Source of the DNA: Hirsutella rhossiliensis
Lineage: Eukaryota; Ascomycota; Sordariomycetes; Hypocreales; Ophiocordycipitaceae
Direction: 5' to 3'
NCBI RefSeq assembly: GCF_020360975.1
Contig: NW_025408669.1
Location: 3,844,001 to 3,908,000, forward strand
Length of the DNA: 64,000 nucleotides
Part shown: positions 33,443-46,519 of the stretch, in pieces
How the letters are laid out: every line of letters starts with the position of its first letter
How positions within the stretch are numbered: the first letter of the stretch is position 1
The notes under the pieces: model-generated
Database searches by the model: none
The model's input: only the letters and a program-made list of their open reading frames with translations
Told to the model about the DNA's origin: nothing
Position numbers and translations under genes: made by a program

Positions 33443-36003
33443 ATGGCGGCGAGAATGGCGAGTCCGAGTCAGATGCCTCCGGTGCCCAACCGCGAGGATA
33501 TCGGGGCTACGTGAGTTCAGAAATGCTTCGCCTGCGAGGTCCCCTTGGCTTACCGAAGCAGCTGGAACTATCTTCAGGCCGGCATCACCCGCATCATGAA
33601 CGATCTCGAGCAGGGCATCGACATGCAAATGTACATGGGAGTCTACACGTGCGGTCTTTCCCTACCCCCCCTCCCCCCTTTACTGCTGACGCCATGCTAA
33701 TGCCGCGCAGAGCCGTCCACAACTTCTGCACGTCTCAAAAATCTGTTGGGCTCGGCGGTCCTGCCATGCACTCCAACCACCGTGGAGGTAAGTCTAGCGC
33801 GCCGACGTATACGCGACTTCCAGGGCCTAACCCAGTCTGCTCTACCCCAGCGCACCTCCTCGGCGAGGAGCTGTACAATAAGCTCATCTCCTACCTGCGG
33901 ACACACCTGGGAGAGCTTGTCGAGGAATCAAAGTCACACACCGAGGAGGCCCTCCTCGCCTACTACATCAAGGAGTGGAACCGATACACCATTGCAGCGA
34001 AGTACATCCACCATCTTTTCCGGTACCTCAATCGTCACTGGGTTAAGCGAGAGATTGACGAGGGAAAAAAAAACATCTACGATGTCTACACGCTGCACCT
34101 GGTCCAGTGGCGCAAGGTTCTGTTTGAGCAGGTGTCTTCCAAGGTCATGGACGCCGTTTTGAAACTTGTGGAAAAGCAGAGAAACGGCGAGACCATCGAA
34201 CATGGCCAGATCAAGCAAGTGGTGGATTCGTTTGTGTCCCTGGGTCTCGACGAAGCCGACCCTTCCAAGTCTACTCTCGACGTGTACCGCTACCACTTCG
34301 AACGGCCCTTCCTCGCCGCCACCAAAGAATTCTACCAGGCCGAATCTAAGCAGTTTGTGGCCGAGAATAGCGTTGTCGAGTACATGAAGAAGGCGGAGAC
34401 CCGACTGGCCGAAGAGGAGGAAAGGGTCAGCATGTACCTTCACCATGACATCGCCGTACCACTCAAGAGGACATGCAACATGGCTCTGATTGCCGATCAC
34501 TCGGCGCTGCTGCGCGAGGAGTTCCAGGTTCTGCTCGACACGGACCGGGAGGAGGACATGGCGAGAATGTACAACCTCTTGTCACGAATCCCCGACGGTC
34601 TCGAGCCGCTCAGGGCGAGGTTCGAGACCCACGTGCGGAAAGCAGGGCTCGCGGCCGTTCAAAAGGTCCAGTCATCAGAAGGAGACAAGTTGGAGCCAAA
34701 GGTGTATGTGGATGCTCTCCTTGAGGTCCACAGCCAGTACCAAATGCTGGTCAAGAAGGCCTTCAACGACGAGGCCGAGTTCACCCGATCGCTCGACAAC
34801 GCGTGCAGGGAATTCGTTAACCGAAACGAGGTTTGCAAGTCGGCGTCGAGCAAGTCGCCGGAACTCTTGGCCAAGTACACGGATGTGCTCCTACGCAAGA
34901 GTAGCACCAGCATCGAGGAGGCTGATTTGGAGCGGACGCTCACTCAAATCATGACTGTCTTCCGATACATCGAGGACAAGGATGTGTTCCAGAAGTTTTA
35001 CTCGCGCATGCTGGCCAGGCGGCTGGTGAATAGCAATTCGTCGTCTGACGACGCCGAGACGAGCATGATCAGCAAGCTGAAGGAGGCATGCGGCTTCGAA
35101 TACACCAACAAGCTGCAGCGCATGTTCCAGGACATGCAGATATCCAAGGACCTTAACAAAGAATTCAGCGACCACCTTTCCAGTGTGGGATCCACGAGCG
35201 GCGTTGACTCTACCTTTTCCATACTCGGGACTGGGTTCTGGCCGCTCACGCCGCCGAGCACACACTTTCACCCTCCGGCCGAAATCGCAACTGAGATTGA
35301 ACGCTTTGCCCGCTTCTACAAGCACAAGCACGATGGCCGCAAACTTACGTGGCTGTGGCACCTCTGCAAGGGCGAGATGAGGACGGGCTACTGCAAAAGC
35401 AGCAAGACGCCATTTACTTTCCAGGTGTCCATTTATCAGATGGCGATACTCCTGCTCTTCAACGAAAAGGATGTCTACACGTACGAAGACATGCTCAGCG
35501 CAACGCAGCTCAGCAGCGAAGTGCTGGATCAAGCATTGGCTGTGATTCTCAAGGCCAAGGTGCTCCTCATGCCCGGCGGGGCAGGGGACAAACCCGGCCC
35601 CGGCAAGACGTTTAGCCTCAACTACGACTTTAAGAGCAAGAAGATTCGAGTCAACCTGAATCTGGGCGGCATCAGGGAGACCAAGCAGGAAGAGGCCGAG
35701 ACAAACAAGACGATTGAAGAGGACCGAAAGCTGGTCCTTCAGGTATGCACAGGCCCTCCTCTCTTTATCCCTCTATGACATTTGAGGAAGTTAGCGCTAA
35801 CAGTGGGGAAACAGTCGGCCATTGTGCGCATCATGAAGGCACGGAAGAGGATGAAGCACACGCAGCTCATGAGCGAGACCATCAACCAGATTCGCTCACG
35901 CTTCGTGCCAAAGGTTGGGGACATCAAGAAGTGCATAGAAATACTTCTCGACAAGGAATACCTGGAGCGCATGGACGACGACGACCTGGGTTATCTCGCC
36001 TAG
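33443..36003 (+). CDS. CUL1: Cullin-1 (SCF ubiquitin ligase scaffold)
   Basis: Scaffold of SCF ubiquitin ligases: the N-terminus binds Skp1/F-box modules and the C-terminus the RING protein Rbx1. Exons 33443-33510, 33562-33648, 33711-33787, 33851-35742 and 35815-36003 join in phase to 770 residues, the normal length. The start [21 protein letters not shown] and the joined segment [30 protein letters not shown] (across two introns) are cullin-1 specific. Cullin repeats fill the first half, and the cullin homology domain includes [11 protein letters not shown]. The C-terminal winged helix carries the neddylation site in IVRIMKARK (Lys716) and ends DDDLGYLA. Equivalent to CDC53 and culA. The three short 5' exons are the only places where the model depends on splicing choices; all borders are GT-AG. 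Confidence 0.96.
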
Positions 36004-36702
36004 GGTCGGACAGCATGGGCTCGTGGCTCGGCACCACGGATGGTTGATCCTCCAAACAGGTCCGTACACGGATCCCCAACCTTTGTTGTGTATTTTGCAT
36101 CGGCGTTGCCCGCAGAACCGGACATATCGGGACTTTGCCCTTTTGCAGCCGAGCGGGAGGTTGATGGAAGCGGATAGTATGAAATAGATACAATTCTCCC
36201 AGTGGCGGCTGCTTTCTCGGCCTCTTGCCCCTCTGGTTCATTATTCTGCACGCCCTGCATCTATCTAGGCGGGGCAATGCATTCGGTTCAAATTTGCGTG
36301 CTGGGTGGGAAGGCCTTCGCCATGGCCTCATGTCGGGTTTCAGGGGAATGCGGGTGGGACATGGAGCATGGCAGCTGGTGCCGGGTGTCGGACGGGAGTA
36401 CGAGGGAATTAGGGAGCTTTTCACAAATCACAAGTCAAGAACAGCTGCTCGTGAAGGAAATGATGACAGTGAAGCATCAATGTGTAATCAATGTATGTGT
36501 CCCTCATGACCCGGCCACGCCAATTCATCTCTTGAAATGCTTTTTGGTACTCAACATAAATGCTCGCGACGTTCCACAATCCACCACCGACGCACGCTGC
36601 TGACGCGTGGCGCCGCTGCCGCTAGCAAGACGCAGTGTGGCAGTCCTTGCTCCATTAATTCAGCCTTCAGGCTCGACGGCTCGTCCCGTCCACCGTCTGG
36701 TT
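36004..36702. other. Convergent intergenic region
   Basis: About 700 bp between the ends of cullin-1 (+) and AVL9 (-). No gene is seen. Confidence 0.45.
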
Positions 36703-39047
36703 CTAGCTCTTGGCATCACCGGCGCCGTCGCTTGTCGGACTCTTGACCCCGACCACGGACTCACTCTGGAACCCGTCCTCCACTGCCCTGGCGTCCACGA
36801 CTACCGGTGCGGGCCGCGTGCCGGGCTTGTCTAACTCGGCTACCCAGGGGTTGTCCTTGTCTGGTAGAACGGCCGCGGCGTAGGATTCCGAGGACTCGGG
36901 CCGGTCATCCTGCGAGTCGCTGGCGCCCGAGAGAATGCTCTCGCTGAAGCTCGCCTGCGTCGTGGGCCGCAGGTCCGGGTCCTCTACCGACGGCAACTTG
37001 GACCAGCGTGGGCTCGCCGCCGTCTGGTTGGGCAGGGGGCTCGTGGGGGTCGACGCCGACTTGTCGGACCTCGTCTTGCGGCCCCAGCCCGTGCCCCAGC
37101 CTCCGGACTTGCGCTTCTCGCCCGCCCAGGCCGCCCAACTGGACATGTAGGCGCTGGCCTTGACACCGACCGACTGCATCGTCTGCTGCGCCTTGCCCAA
37201 GTCCACCGGCGACTGAGCCGGAGCAGGAGCCTTTTCCGCAGCAACCTCGGCCTTGGCCTCTTCTCCCCGGCGGCGCTGCGACTCTCGCAGGTATTCCACG
37301 TCCGAGTAGAGCCTGTTGAGCATGGTCGAGGCCTTTTCGCGACCAAATGCAAAGTTGCGACCAAGTATCTCGCGGCCCTGGGCGAAGCGCTCGTCCAAGT
37401 GGAGTTCCTTGACCTGCTCGGCGATGCGCCTCTGGACATCGTCGATGTTCAGGCCGCCGGCGCAGGGATGCTTGGGCTCCGAGACGGCAAACAAGTTTGA
37501 ATCGGTGTGATCGTTCCACATGCGGTAATTCTCCGTACGCATCCAGGCCTCGATCCATTCCATGCCGTAGTCCACGGCGGGGTCCTCGGCCGCGGCATTG
37601 CCCTTGGAAACGTCGGCGTTGGCGACGAGAAAGTTGTGAAACTTGACGGACGATATGAGACCGAGGATGTAAGCTTCAAACTGCGAGCGGATAAACTCCT
37701 CGCTCCCGACATATTGCATCGTCTTGGGCCTGCTCGGGTTCGTCTCGTCCCAAGTCTCGTTGATCTCTTGCGTGAGAAAATCTATCCATCTCCGATCAGC
37801 CGCAGTGAGGGCGAGCGCCGATCTCAGAGAGGGCGATGTGATGGTGACGGTGTCCTCATCTAGGTTGATGAGAATGTCGCTGTAACGGTCTTTTTGCTGG
37901 AGGAGGAGAGAGTTTGTGCTTCCGACCAGATATGACTTTGTGCCAAAGTCGGCCAGAATATCGAGTTGCTGCAGGGGAGTGTAAGGACCAAAGAAGCTGC
38001 CCTGCGGTCGCGTTAGCCATAGCTTCGGGAGGTGGCACAGCTGCCGTCCTGACCTTGCCAAAGATCTGCAAGGGAAGCCCCATGAAGGACAAGAGAGAGG
38101 TGCGGTTGCTGCTCTGTAGACTTGTTGGCCGCGATAACTTCTTTTCGTAATTATCCAGCTCGGGGTCTGCACAGTCCTGCAGACTGCGTAAAAGCCCGGG
38201 TATCAGGGAGATGAGGGAGAATTGGACCATGCACAACCGGTCGCAGCGGGAGCCAAAGAATAGCATCTGACAGGGGTCAGCTTTCTTCTTTAGCCGTCGA
38301 GCAGGGAAGTGTACCTTTGGCTGGAGGAGGCAGCACTTGAGTAGGACGAGCGTCTGCCACTTGAACTTGTGAATGAGCTCGCGCAAGCTCATGCCGAGAT
38401 ATTCATTACGGTCGTTGTCAGCCTTCATGGCGCCGCGTGCTTTTTCGTCTGCAAGGCTCTCCTGAAACCTGCGCAGAATCTCAATGTCTGCGAACTCGCG
38501 CTGGGCAAACCATGCTTGGGTCACGACACTGAGGCGTTCGCGCAGCATGCCAAAGAACTGCGGGCTGTCGGCAATGACGACGACGGCTTTCTGCACCGTC
38601 GAGCGGGTCACATCGGCAGGGCGGTTGATGAGCTGCGACGAGTCGAGCTGGCGGGTGCAGGAGATGCCAAAGAGCGAAGTGGCCGGTTCGGTGTCCGTCC
38701 TTGGTCTCAGGAGAGTAAAGTAGGAAAAATCCTCCTCGGAACTTGGGGGTGGTCAGCAGAGTAGCTCGCACGGAGGCTACGGCCAAGGTAACTGACGCGT
38801 GCGCCCCATCGCTCAGGGCCATGAAGGGGAGCAGCGACCAGCCAAAGTCGACGGCGGGGTCGACGTCTTGGTCGACGCCGAACCAAGACTCCACCTCGGG
38901 ACCGCGGGCATGATGGAAGCCGACGACGGTGACGAGGGGCGCGAAAGAAGAGCCAGAAGGCGTGTCAGGCGACGACGGAATCATCGGCGACAGGACCGAC
39001 TTCGTCTCGGCCCCGTTCTGGGAGCCGCCGTCCTCCTCGCCACTCAT
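36703..39047 (-). CDS. AVL9: AVL9-family late secretory pathway protein
   Basis: Exons on the minus strand are 38797-39047, 38315-38741, 38054-38266 and 36703-38001, giving 729 residues. Introns are 55, 48 and 52 nt with GT-AG borders in matching phase. The N-terminus has VVGFHHARGPEVESWFG and, across the first splice, LPFMALSDGAHASEEDFSYFTL, the defining AVL9/DENN-like motifs; LFGISCTRQL follows. Further on, LLQPKMLFFGSRCDRLC and GSFFGPYTPLQQLD are joined by splicing. The last 180 residues are disordered and Trp/Ser/Pro-rich. Yeast Avl9 works in exocytic vesicle formation at the late Golgi, and the family is related to DENN-domain Rab regulators. The 48-nt intron 2 is a multiple of three and has no in-frame stop. 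Confidence 0.92.
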
Positions 39048-40942
39048 GCTCTCCCCGAGCCGGTGGCTGGAGGCAGCAGGTGGCTGTCTTGTTTCCCGGA
39101 TGTCCGTGTATGAAATAGCGCGGCGCTATGAGCGATCCATGCGCCTGCGGTCGGCGACGACGGCGCGGTATGTTGGTGGTCTCGGGAGTCGGGCGCTCGG
39201 AGGACAAGGCCGGAGATGCAGAGCGTCGGTCGGTTCGTTGAGCGGAAGGGGATTCGTCGGTTTCTTGGGCGGCGAGGGATTCGGAGTCGACAAGGCGCCA
39301 GAATGGCCAATTGGCGCAATCGTGTGTCCGGTCTCGTCCGGCTATGGAGGTCGCGGCGGTGGAGGCAAGGGGCGAGCAGTCGGGAGCCCTTTTGAACGAG
39401 CTTGACGACGTGTGGCAATGCAGGATGAAGTGTCACAAATGCGGCGGGGTTCGAAGGTGTGTGTCGACAAAGGGCTCTGGCGTAGGCCAAGATGGTGGGC
39501 GGCGATCCGGTCGGCTGGACTGGAAAGGGGGGCGAGTCAGCTTTGAAGCAGTAGAGGAGGGAGGAGGAGGAGGAGGAGGAGGCATCGCGCAGGGACAGCA
39601 TCGCACCTTTTTTTCCTTTTTCCGTCGGCCGTGGCAGGGAATCAGCAACGGCTAGCTGTGCTGAAGACGGGTACTGGATGTTGACAGCGAGGCGTTGGAA
39701 AAAAAGGGAGAGATTATTACCTAGGTTGGTGGTAGGTATCCGTACAGTAGGTAGGTAGTTTTGGGGAGGGTGCAAGAGTGCAAATTGCGGCACACCCACT
39801 GCCGCATCACGTGAAGCCCATCGTCGACTCTCTCGATTGATGCTTCTCCCTGTTTCCCATGGCCCAACGCACGCACGCACTTTTGTTTCTTAGCGACGCA
39901 GCAAAAGCGCCCCCCACAAAGGCCGCCTGCTGCTGTTGTTGGCCATACTGACAACGGCACGTCACTTGGCGCGCGTTTGTGCCCGGCTGGCATTCCACAT
40001 GCCCAGCAGACGTGCCGGCATGCTCGATTCCTTTGTCTGCGGCAATTTCTGCAGGCTTTCTTTTTCTGCTGATTGTTTCCCTTGTTCTCTGCCCCCAACC
40101 CGACATTGCGAAGCCGGGCCGTTTCGTCATCCTGCCAGCGTGTCTTGCATTGCATAATGCCACACACTGGACCTCTACCAAGCCAAGGGGGCGCAGCAGA
40201 GACTTGGCGTTTGCCACTGCTCTCCGCGACACAGCACTGTCCAGCTCCACGTCAAGTCGACCTTGTGGCCCGGCTGGACTATCGGCTTGCCGTCGTTGAA
40301 TTTTGTAATAACGCCGGCCCCCTCTGAGTGACCGTCAAGGTCAATCTTCCAGGCACCTGTTTTCCGCGGGACTTTCGCTTGGTGGCGAGAGGATTAGGAT
40401 ACGTTTCTTGCAGAATTGTCTCAGGGCTGTTAAGCTCTGAGTCCCAACTGCCGAGCATGCCCTTGCTTGATATGACGCACTGACTGACTGAAGTCAAGGG
40501 AGAAACTCAAGCGTCTGAGCTACCTAGACGAAAGGACTTGCCGGCATTAGTCACCCGTAGTCGTTCACCTCCATGCTCCCAGTGTCTCACTTGTATTCCC
40601 GGTGACTGAGTAAAGCGTACAAGCGTATAAAGGGGGGCTTCTACCTTGTCTTCTCAATCCAACTTACAGCTTTTGCTGGGAACATGGCCTGAATCTGCTC
40701 CGGCTGCTTATATGTGCCGCCATATCTGCCCAAGTAGACCCGATCCCACTCGCCCTTCCTTCTCCACGGTACCTTGTTCTGTGAAAGAGCCCAGGGAGGT
40801 AGGTCTACTATACATGCGCTGGGTTGTATCGAGGCACCTGGGGGCATGCAATCATAGACCTTGATACCGGACCGTTCTTACTGACGAACAGACGCTTTCG
40901 CTACACCTGCACCTCTGTTTTCGTCTGAGAATCAAGCATCAT
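39048..40942. other. Intergenic region upstream of AVL9
   Basis: About 1.9 kb with no gene I can support. It includes a GGA/GAG-rich simple repeat near 39,553-39,583 and the presumed AVL9 promoter. The part after 40,300 is the 3' flank of the acyltransferase gene. Confidence 0.45.
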
Positions 40943-42598
40943 CTAGATTCTGTTGGCGGAGGCATGAATATCATCTGGCTCCACATATATAGATGAAAAT
41001 GAGTCCCTAACCTTGCGCCATATCGCAGGGGGAAGACTTCCATTGATCCAGTAATCTCCGCCAGGCATCCCAAACAGAAAGAAGTTGTTCCGCATGAAGA
41101 TATTTTCATCGCCCAGCCCCTGCATGTGATAGTAAACCATTCTCCCAGGAAGGGAGATCTGGTCCGATGAGCCGGCCCAGCGCTCCTTGAGTCGACTACT
41201 GCCGGTGCCTTTGTGAATCACGGCCGGCCCAAAGTCCAGTTTCTCGACGAATTGGGCCTTGGTCATGTTTGACAAGATGACAACAAAGCTGCTCATGTCT
41301 CCGAAAAAGGCTGGGAGACCATTTTCGGCGATTGATATTCTTTCGTGGCGGTTCAGCGCGTGGAGCTGGCCTTCAGAGGTCTGAACCCTCAGACTGCGTC
41401 GAAGACATTGTGCCGTCTTGGCTATGGCGTCATCTCCAGAAAGCATGTCCTGTGCATTGATAATGGTGGACACGATAGGAGCGGCGTTGAGGATATAGAC
41501 GCCCTCGGTCTGCTTCACGGGAAAGAGGGAGGGCATGCGGCTTCGGACATCAACGGGGGTCAGGATGACCACACTCCTTGTTGAAGATGCAGAGAGCTCC
41601 TTGGCCGCCATGCACGATATCCACGCCGCTATGGCGTCGCCGTCGCTGATAAATGGGGTTGGCATTCCTGGGCCATGACGTGCAGCGGCCTGCAGCGAGG
41701 CCATTGCGTCTGTTCTCATCTTCTCGCAAGCCTCCCGTGGAAGATACACGGTCCTCGTCTCCATCCTTGGCCACCAGACAATGTCCAGGAGATAGCGGAG
41801 GCCCCAGACGAGTATTCTCCACCCCTTCATGTGGTGCTTTTCGAGGATGTGCTTCTCCTGGAAATTCGGATCCAAGCCTGCAGTTGCCATGGGATCCTCT
41901 GTGCAAGCGGTCATCATTGGCAGCACTTTATCGTCGTGGCCGGCGAGAATCAAGCTCCAAGCTTCGACCAGATCTCGCAGGCCCACACCGTCAGAGGATA
42001 TATGCGGCCACGTCAACGAGACCAAGGTTGCGTCTGTAAAAGAGACAATGTGAAGCGAAAGCTGAGGAGCATCGGTGGTTAGATAGTCGTCTATGGTGCG
42101 CGGCGCGTTGGGGGAAATGCCGAGACTCTTGAAATCGCCATGGTTGGCTTGGAGCGATGGAGACTGAGTTGGTCTTGGGAGTTTGGATGCCAACGGGTGC
42201 TCGTCGATGCTTGTCTCGAACGAAACGTGAGAGAAGGTCAATGCCGGACGCTCCGGCGTAGAGGGTTGAGGGACGTGAATCTCTAGTTTATCGCGTTGCT
42301 GGCACGCCGAGTCAGCGCGGATAGTTCATGAGTGAGCGTTTGTGCAACTTGCATTGAGCCGAATGCGGCCTCGGAGCTTCCTCCATCCATCTCCTCTTTC
42401 CAGCAATCGCGCGAGGCTTTGATGCAGCTTCTCCGGATCGAGAACATCGTTGAAGCGCATGGTCCAGCACATGACGGCATTTCGTAGCATGGGGGTGTCG
42501 TCGAAGAAGAAGACGGGCAGGATCTCATCCGTAGGCACTCGGGCTTGGGTGACCCTCTTGGCCTTGCGCCCGGCGATAAGCCTGCTCAGTGTCTCCAT
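40943..42598 (-). CDS. HXXXD-type acyltransferase (transferase family)
   Basis: Exons 42353-42598 and 40943-42298 give 533 residues. The 54-nt intron starts GCAAGT and ends CCAG; using the nearby GT instead breaks the frame, so this is a GC-AG intron. The N-terminus METLSRLIAGRKAKR leads to VPTDEILPVFFFDDTP and FNDVLDPEKLHQSLARLLERGDGWRKL. The catalytic HXXXD is His181-Ile-Ser-Ser-Asp185 in WPHISSDGVGL. A DFG near the C-terminal third (KLDFGPAVI) may stand for the DFGWG structural motif. The family transfers acyl groups from CoA to alcohols or amines and often decorates secondary metabolites, but no synthase gene is nearby, so the substrate cannot be guessed. Confidence 0.85.
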
Positions 42599-43784
42599 GA
42601 TTGACTGGCCGGTCTGGCTGCGTGCCCTAGTATGAACCTGTGCTGGTCGTGGAGTCTGATGATTGTATGTCGACCTTGGGCCACGGACCAGGGGAAAGAC
42701 TCCATTAAGTAGAGACCATGCTTGTCTAGTGTAGGCGAGAAATGCAGTCTCTTTCCCAACTTGCGTGTAATACTCGTACTTTAATATTCATCTGCATGTT
42801 ATAGCCGAGCATCCATAGGTCCTTCCAGCGTGCATCGTATGTATGTAAGAAAGCCGGCTTACACGGTAGGGGTGCGTGAAGCAACCGGTTCCAACAAGTG
42901 CATGCGGCAGTAACCTGCAAGAAGGGGCTTTTTTATTGAAGTGTGGTGATTATACTTTGACATCCTCTCAACGCCAGTGGCTGTTTTGTCCTTTACCCGG
43001 TAAAGTTTGCGACGACTGTTGAACCAGCATCTGCATACTTGTATAAGTAAAGGGAAATTAACTCGCGGATTATAGGTCCATACAATGGAAACCATTCGGC
43101 AATGAACCACATGATTGACAAGGCCACAACCTATCCCGCAACGCAGAACAGGGAGGGGCGTTTGCATATCAGCGTGTCGGGCTTTCTCCCAATGCAAGGC
43201 ATACTTCCGTCGGGGGGAATGCATGTTATCAGGCTTGCACTAAATTCGGCCCGAACGAACTGTTGTTGCTATTCTTGTGACAGCCCGTCGAATTCATGAG
43301 CAAACAAGGAGATTGGTGCTCAATATCTGTAAGTCGAGTAAAGAGTAAATACTCCCGGAGTGCACAATGCCAGACGTATCGGCCAAGCATCTGGCGAAGG
43401 CCAAGGCAGGACGTAAATTTGATGGAAGCACTATAGCGAGGAAGGGAGGTCGACCAGAAAGAAGATTGAGAATCCCGCGTGAATCTTACCATCGCGAAAA
43501 CACCTATACCTATCCGACTACTCTATCAGCGGGAAGAAAGGAACGGGCCTATGTCTTGTTTTCTTGGATTGGCTGGGGGCCTCGGGGGAATAACGTCTGT
43601 TACTTCCTAGCTGAGCGACTTCCCACAAGAACCGTCCTTTGGGTAAGCCACCAAGACGGCAACAGCTTGGCTATTGCAATAATCAATATCAAACGAGTGC
43701 CGCAAGCATTTCACCTTTAACGGAGTCTTTGTCCTGTCAATGTGGGCTGGAGCAGATTGTCACTCCTTTGATAAAACATTAATA
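42599..43784. other. Intergenic region
   Basis: About 1.2 kb between two minus-strand genes. Short open frames exist but none has family features or codon use like the neighbours. It should contain the acyltransferase promoter. Confidence 0.45.
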
Positions 43785-45295
43785 CTACTCTAAGATCATC
43801 CACACCTGAATACCGACAATACCCAGGAGAACAACCAGGGTAAGAAAACTGGCGGCCACCTTGCTTCCCACGGTAATGGGCGACAGTACCGGAGTATTTC
43901 CCCCTCCAGCGCCGGCACCGGCGGTAGAGTCTCCTTGGCTGGTCCCACCCGTTTGCTCAGTAATTGGCCCGGGAGCGTGTGTCCTCAAACCCAAGACAGA
44001 AACGACGGCACTCAGGACACTCATCTCGGTGCCAACATTGGTCTTGCCGTCGTATTTCCCCGACGACCATTGGAAGCCGCACATACGGCCGTTGTCGCCG
44101 CCCGTGCATTGGCTCACGGCAGCCTTGGCTGACTCCTTCAGCACTGGAAGTATCTTTTCGGCGGTAAAGGGGGCGATTTGGGCGACATTGGCGAGCCAAC
44201 GATGGACTACACCCTTGAAGATCAACGAGTCGCGTTCGCACAGGTTTGTCTCGTCGTTCTGGCAGACAACCTCGACGGCGATCTTATTGGGAAAGAATTT
44301 GGCGAGCATATGATCCAGCAACCCCTCGACTCGTTCGCGCCATATCGGAGACCCGTCGGTCTGTTTGTGGAAATCATCAGCCATGACGCAACATGGGCGG
44401 CGGGCGGACGGTCATGAATAGGACTCACAAAGTTATACAAGAACGCTGCACCATGAAGGAAGACGCCAGAGTTATATGTGTACTCGGATGTATCGATATT
44501 GGCGCAGTTGTCCGCATCAGAAGCCCCGTCGTATACGGCGTAGGTGTCGGTGATCAAGCCCACTTTGCGCTCCCAGTCCCACACCTGGTTGGCCCGTTCT
44601 TCGTACGTTTTGTTCCCGGTATACCGGGCCAGTCTCGCGCCCAGGTTGAAGAAGAGGCCGTTGGAAATGCTGTTTTTATAGTTGTAACCCTTGCTATACA
44701 AGTTGAGCTGCCATCGGAGGCCTCCTCCGCATACTTGGTCGTGACGTTCAGGAGCCGCCATTGTGTTGAAGACACCCTGGGCAGTTGCTAGCCACTGGGG
44801 TTCGTTGGGTTCGGGGTTATCGAAGTTGGTCTCGGCAGCTGACATTGCAGACAATCCCCAAAACCCTTGGTCGTCGTTTCCCATGTGGGCAGTCCAGTTG
44901 GGCGTGAGAAAGTCTTGGTTCGCGCCAGCTTGGTGGACCATGGCCGCCTTGGTGGCGGCGTTATATTTCGTGTCCTTTGTGTAGTGAGAGTATTCAATGA
45001 TGGTGCCAAAGAGAACGCCTCCTGCCCACCACCAGAGCTCGGGGTCGGGCTTCTTGTACAGAAGGCCCGGCGTTTTACCAGGCACGTCGCCATCGTAAAA
45101 GCTCATAGAATCGGCCGCGAGGGTGCTCGCGGCTTCCATGATGGAGGCTAGCTGGACATGAGAACAAATGCTGACACGGGGCCTGGGCAGGTTGCACTAA
45201 CCATCGCGTTCCCAGTCAACCTGAAAGCCCGCTGCAAGGGCGTTGCGAGCTCCGACAAGGAGGGTGAAGAGAAGCACGCCAGCGGCAATCATCAT
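43785..45295 (-). CDS. GH76 mannan endo-1,6-alpha-mannosidase, DCW1/DFG5-like
   Basis: Exons 45202-45295, 44429-45147 and 43785-44360 give 462 residues; introns start GTTAGT and GTGAGT. The N-terminus MMIAAGVLLFTLLVGARNALA is a clear signal peptide. LLYKKPDPELWWWAGGVLFG and the Asp pair in NDDQGFWGLSAMSAAE (Asp123-Asp124) are the family's substrate-binding and catalytic region. CGGGLRWQ, NSGVFLHGAAFLYNF and CGFQWSSGKYDG follow. The C-terminus has a Gly/Ser/Thr-rich spacer and a hydrophobic tail (AASFLTLVVLLGIVGIQVWMI), as expected for a GPI-anchor signal. DCW1/DFG5 proteins act at the plasma membrane and wall, where they are thought to link GPI-mannoproteins to glucan. The acceptor of intron 1 was placed at CTAG rather than the CCAG four bases before, because only that keeps the frame. 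The first in-frame ATG of the pair at 45295/45292 was used. Confidence 0.92.
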
Positions 45296-46519
45296 CAGGT
45301 GACGGGGGCTTTTGAAGCCGCTCGGTGCTGGGTTGGGTGCGAATGTCCAGATGGGACCGGCAGAGGAAGTGCCGTGTCGCCAAGCAGAAGCATCAGGAAG
45401 CAAGTGATGCCGATTAGAGTTATTCGACAGATGAACAGAAACGACAGGAATGGGGAGGGAGGAGCCAAGCTGGGGGAGGAAGGAAAAGGGCGCGTGGGCG
45501 GCGGAAAACCCAGCATTAACATCTTGGCATTGCCAATGGAGAAAGGACCCATTTAAACAGGCATAATGCTCAAGATGAAGTGTTTACTCCCGCGCGTACG
45601 TAATACACAACAGAGGCCCGCGTTGAATCGTCATATCGAACACTTACTCGCTGAGCAGAGGGCCTACAGTGTAGAGACAAGGAACCCAGCAGTGGATCGC
45701 ACGGTAGGGCGCATGATACTTTCATCTAAGCCGAACGGCGAATGACTCGTCCCCAGCTATATCCGCCGCGTTATTGACCGGTGCGAGGTGAAGAAAGGCT
45801 GATGCCCACATTAGTCTGTCACTACTCTGGAGGATCCCTGCACATCATCCGGTTTTCTCATTGTACATACGTAGCTGGGCCTCTACCGCGTCTCTCCACT
45901 GCACGCGGTTTTCAACCGTACGATGCGGACCTTGGACAATGCCAACTCTGCCTGAACCTTGGCACAGGTTGCATAGCCACCCACCCGTTACCCGTCGCGC
46001 CCCCTGTGGCTGAGTGTGGTGGCCAGAGCATATAATGAATGCTAGGTACTAACTTAACCTCAGTACTAATTATAGCAGGCGCCAGAGTAGGCAGAGGAGG
46101 CGTGCCGCCTGAGGCAGCAAAGACAGTAAGGGCGAAAAGGCAAGCACCCGGGGGGCGGTTGTCGAACGGTGTGCCCAATGAGACAAAAGCATTAGTTATA
46201 CTCCGTAGACTCGAGCCTGATAATTGGGGTCAAAGCAGCGTGTTGGATGGGTGAGATTGCCGAAGAAGTATACGGAGTACCTATATTCGGGTTCAGGGGG
46301 CGGGGAAGGAGGCACTGGCAGCCCCCTTTCCTACACCGGACGAAGGGTAGCGCAGGGGCTGGGAGCTACACGTGACATTGCATGTGACCCCCACGCATAC
46401 CTCTGTTACCTCAGCAGAGCTCAGGCCATTGGTCGTGACTACGCCACCGGAGCGGACTATACCTAATCGGTAAGTCACATGCGCTCCTCGACCAAATGGC
46501 CTAAGTGCCGTGTCCTGGA
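45296..46519. other. Promoter of GH76 gene and transition to the RIP-mutated zone
   Basis: About 1.2 kb. The first part is the GH76 promoter. TACTCCGTA at 46,199-46,207 and its reverse complement TACGGAGTA at 46,271-46,279 form an inverted pair. No gene is seen. Ordinary CpA/TpG frequencies end near 46,515. Confidence 0.5.

Noticed and set aside
39044..39880. A 278-codon minus-strand frame upstream of AVL9
   Set aside because: It overlaps the first AVL9 exon in another frame, is low-complexity (Ser, Pro, Arg) and resembles no family.
43367..43720. A 117-codon plus-strand frame in the acyltransferase/GH76 gap
   Set aside because: No conserved features, unusual composition and no supporting splice structure.
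45296..45403. A longer N-terminus for the GH76 protein
   Set aside because: The codon at 45403 is TTG, and the ATG at 45295 gives an ideal signal peptide.
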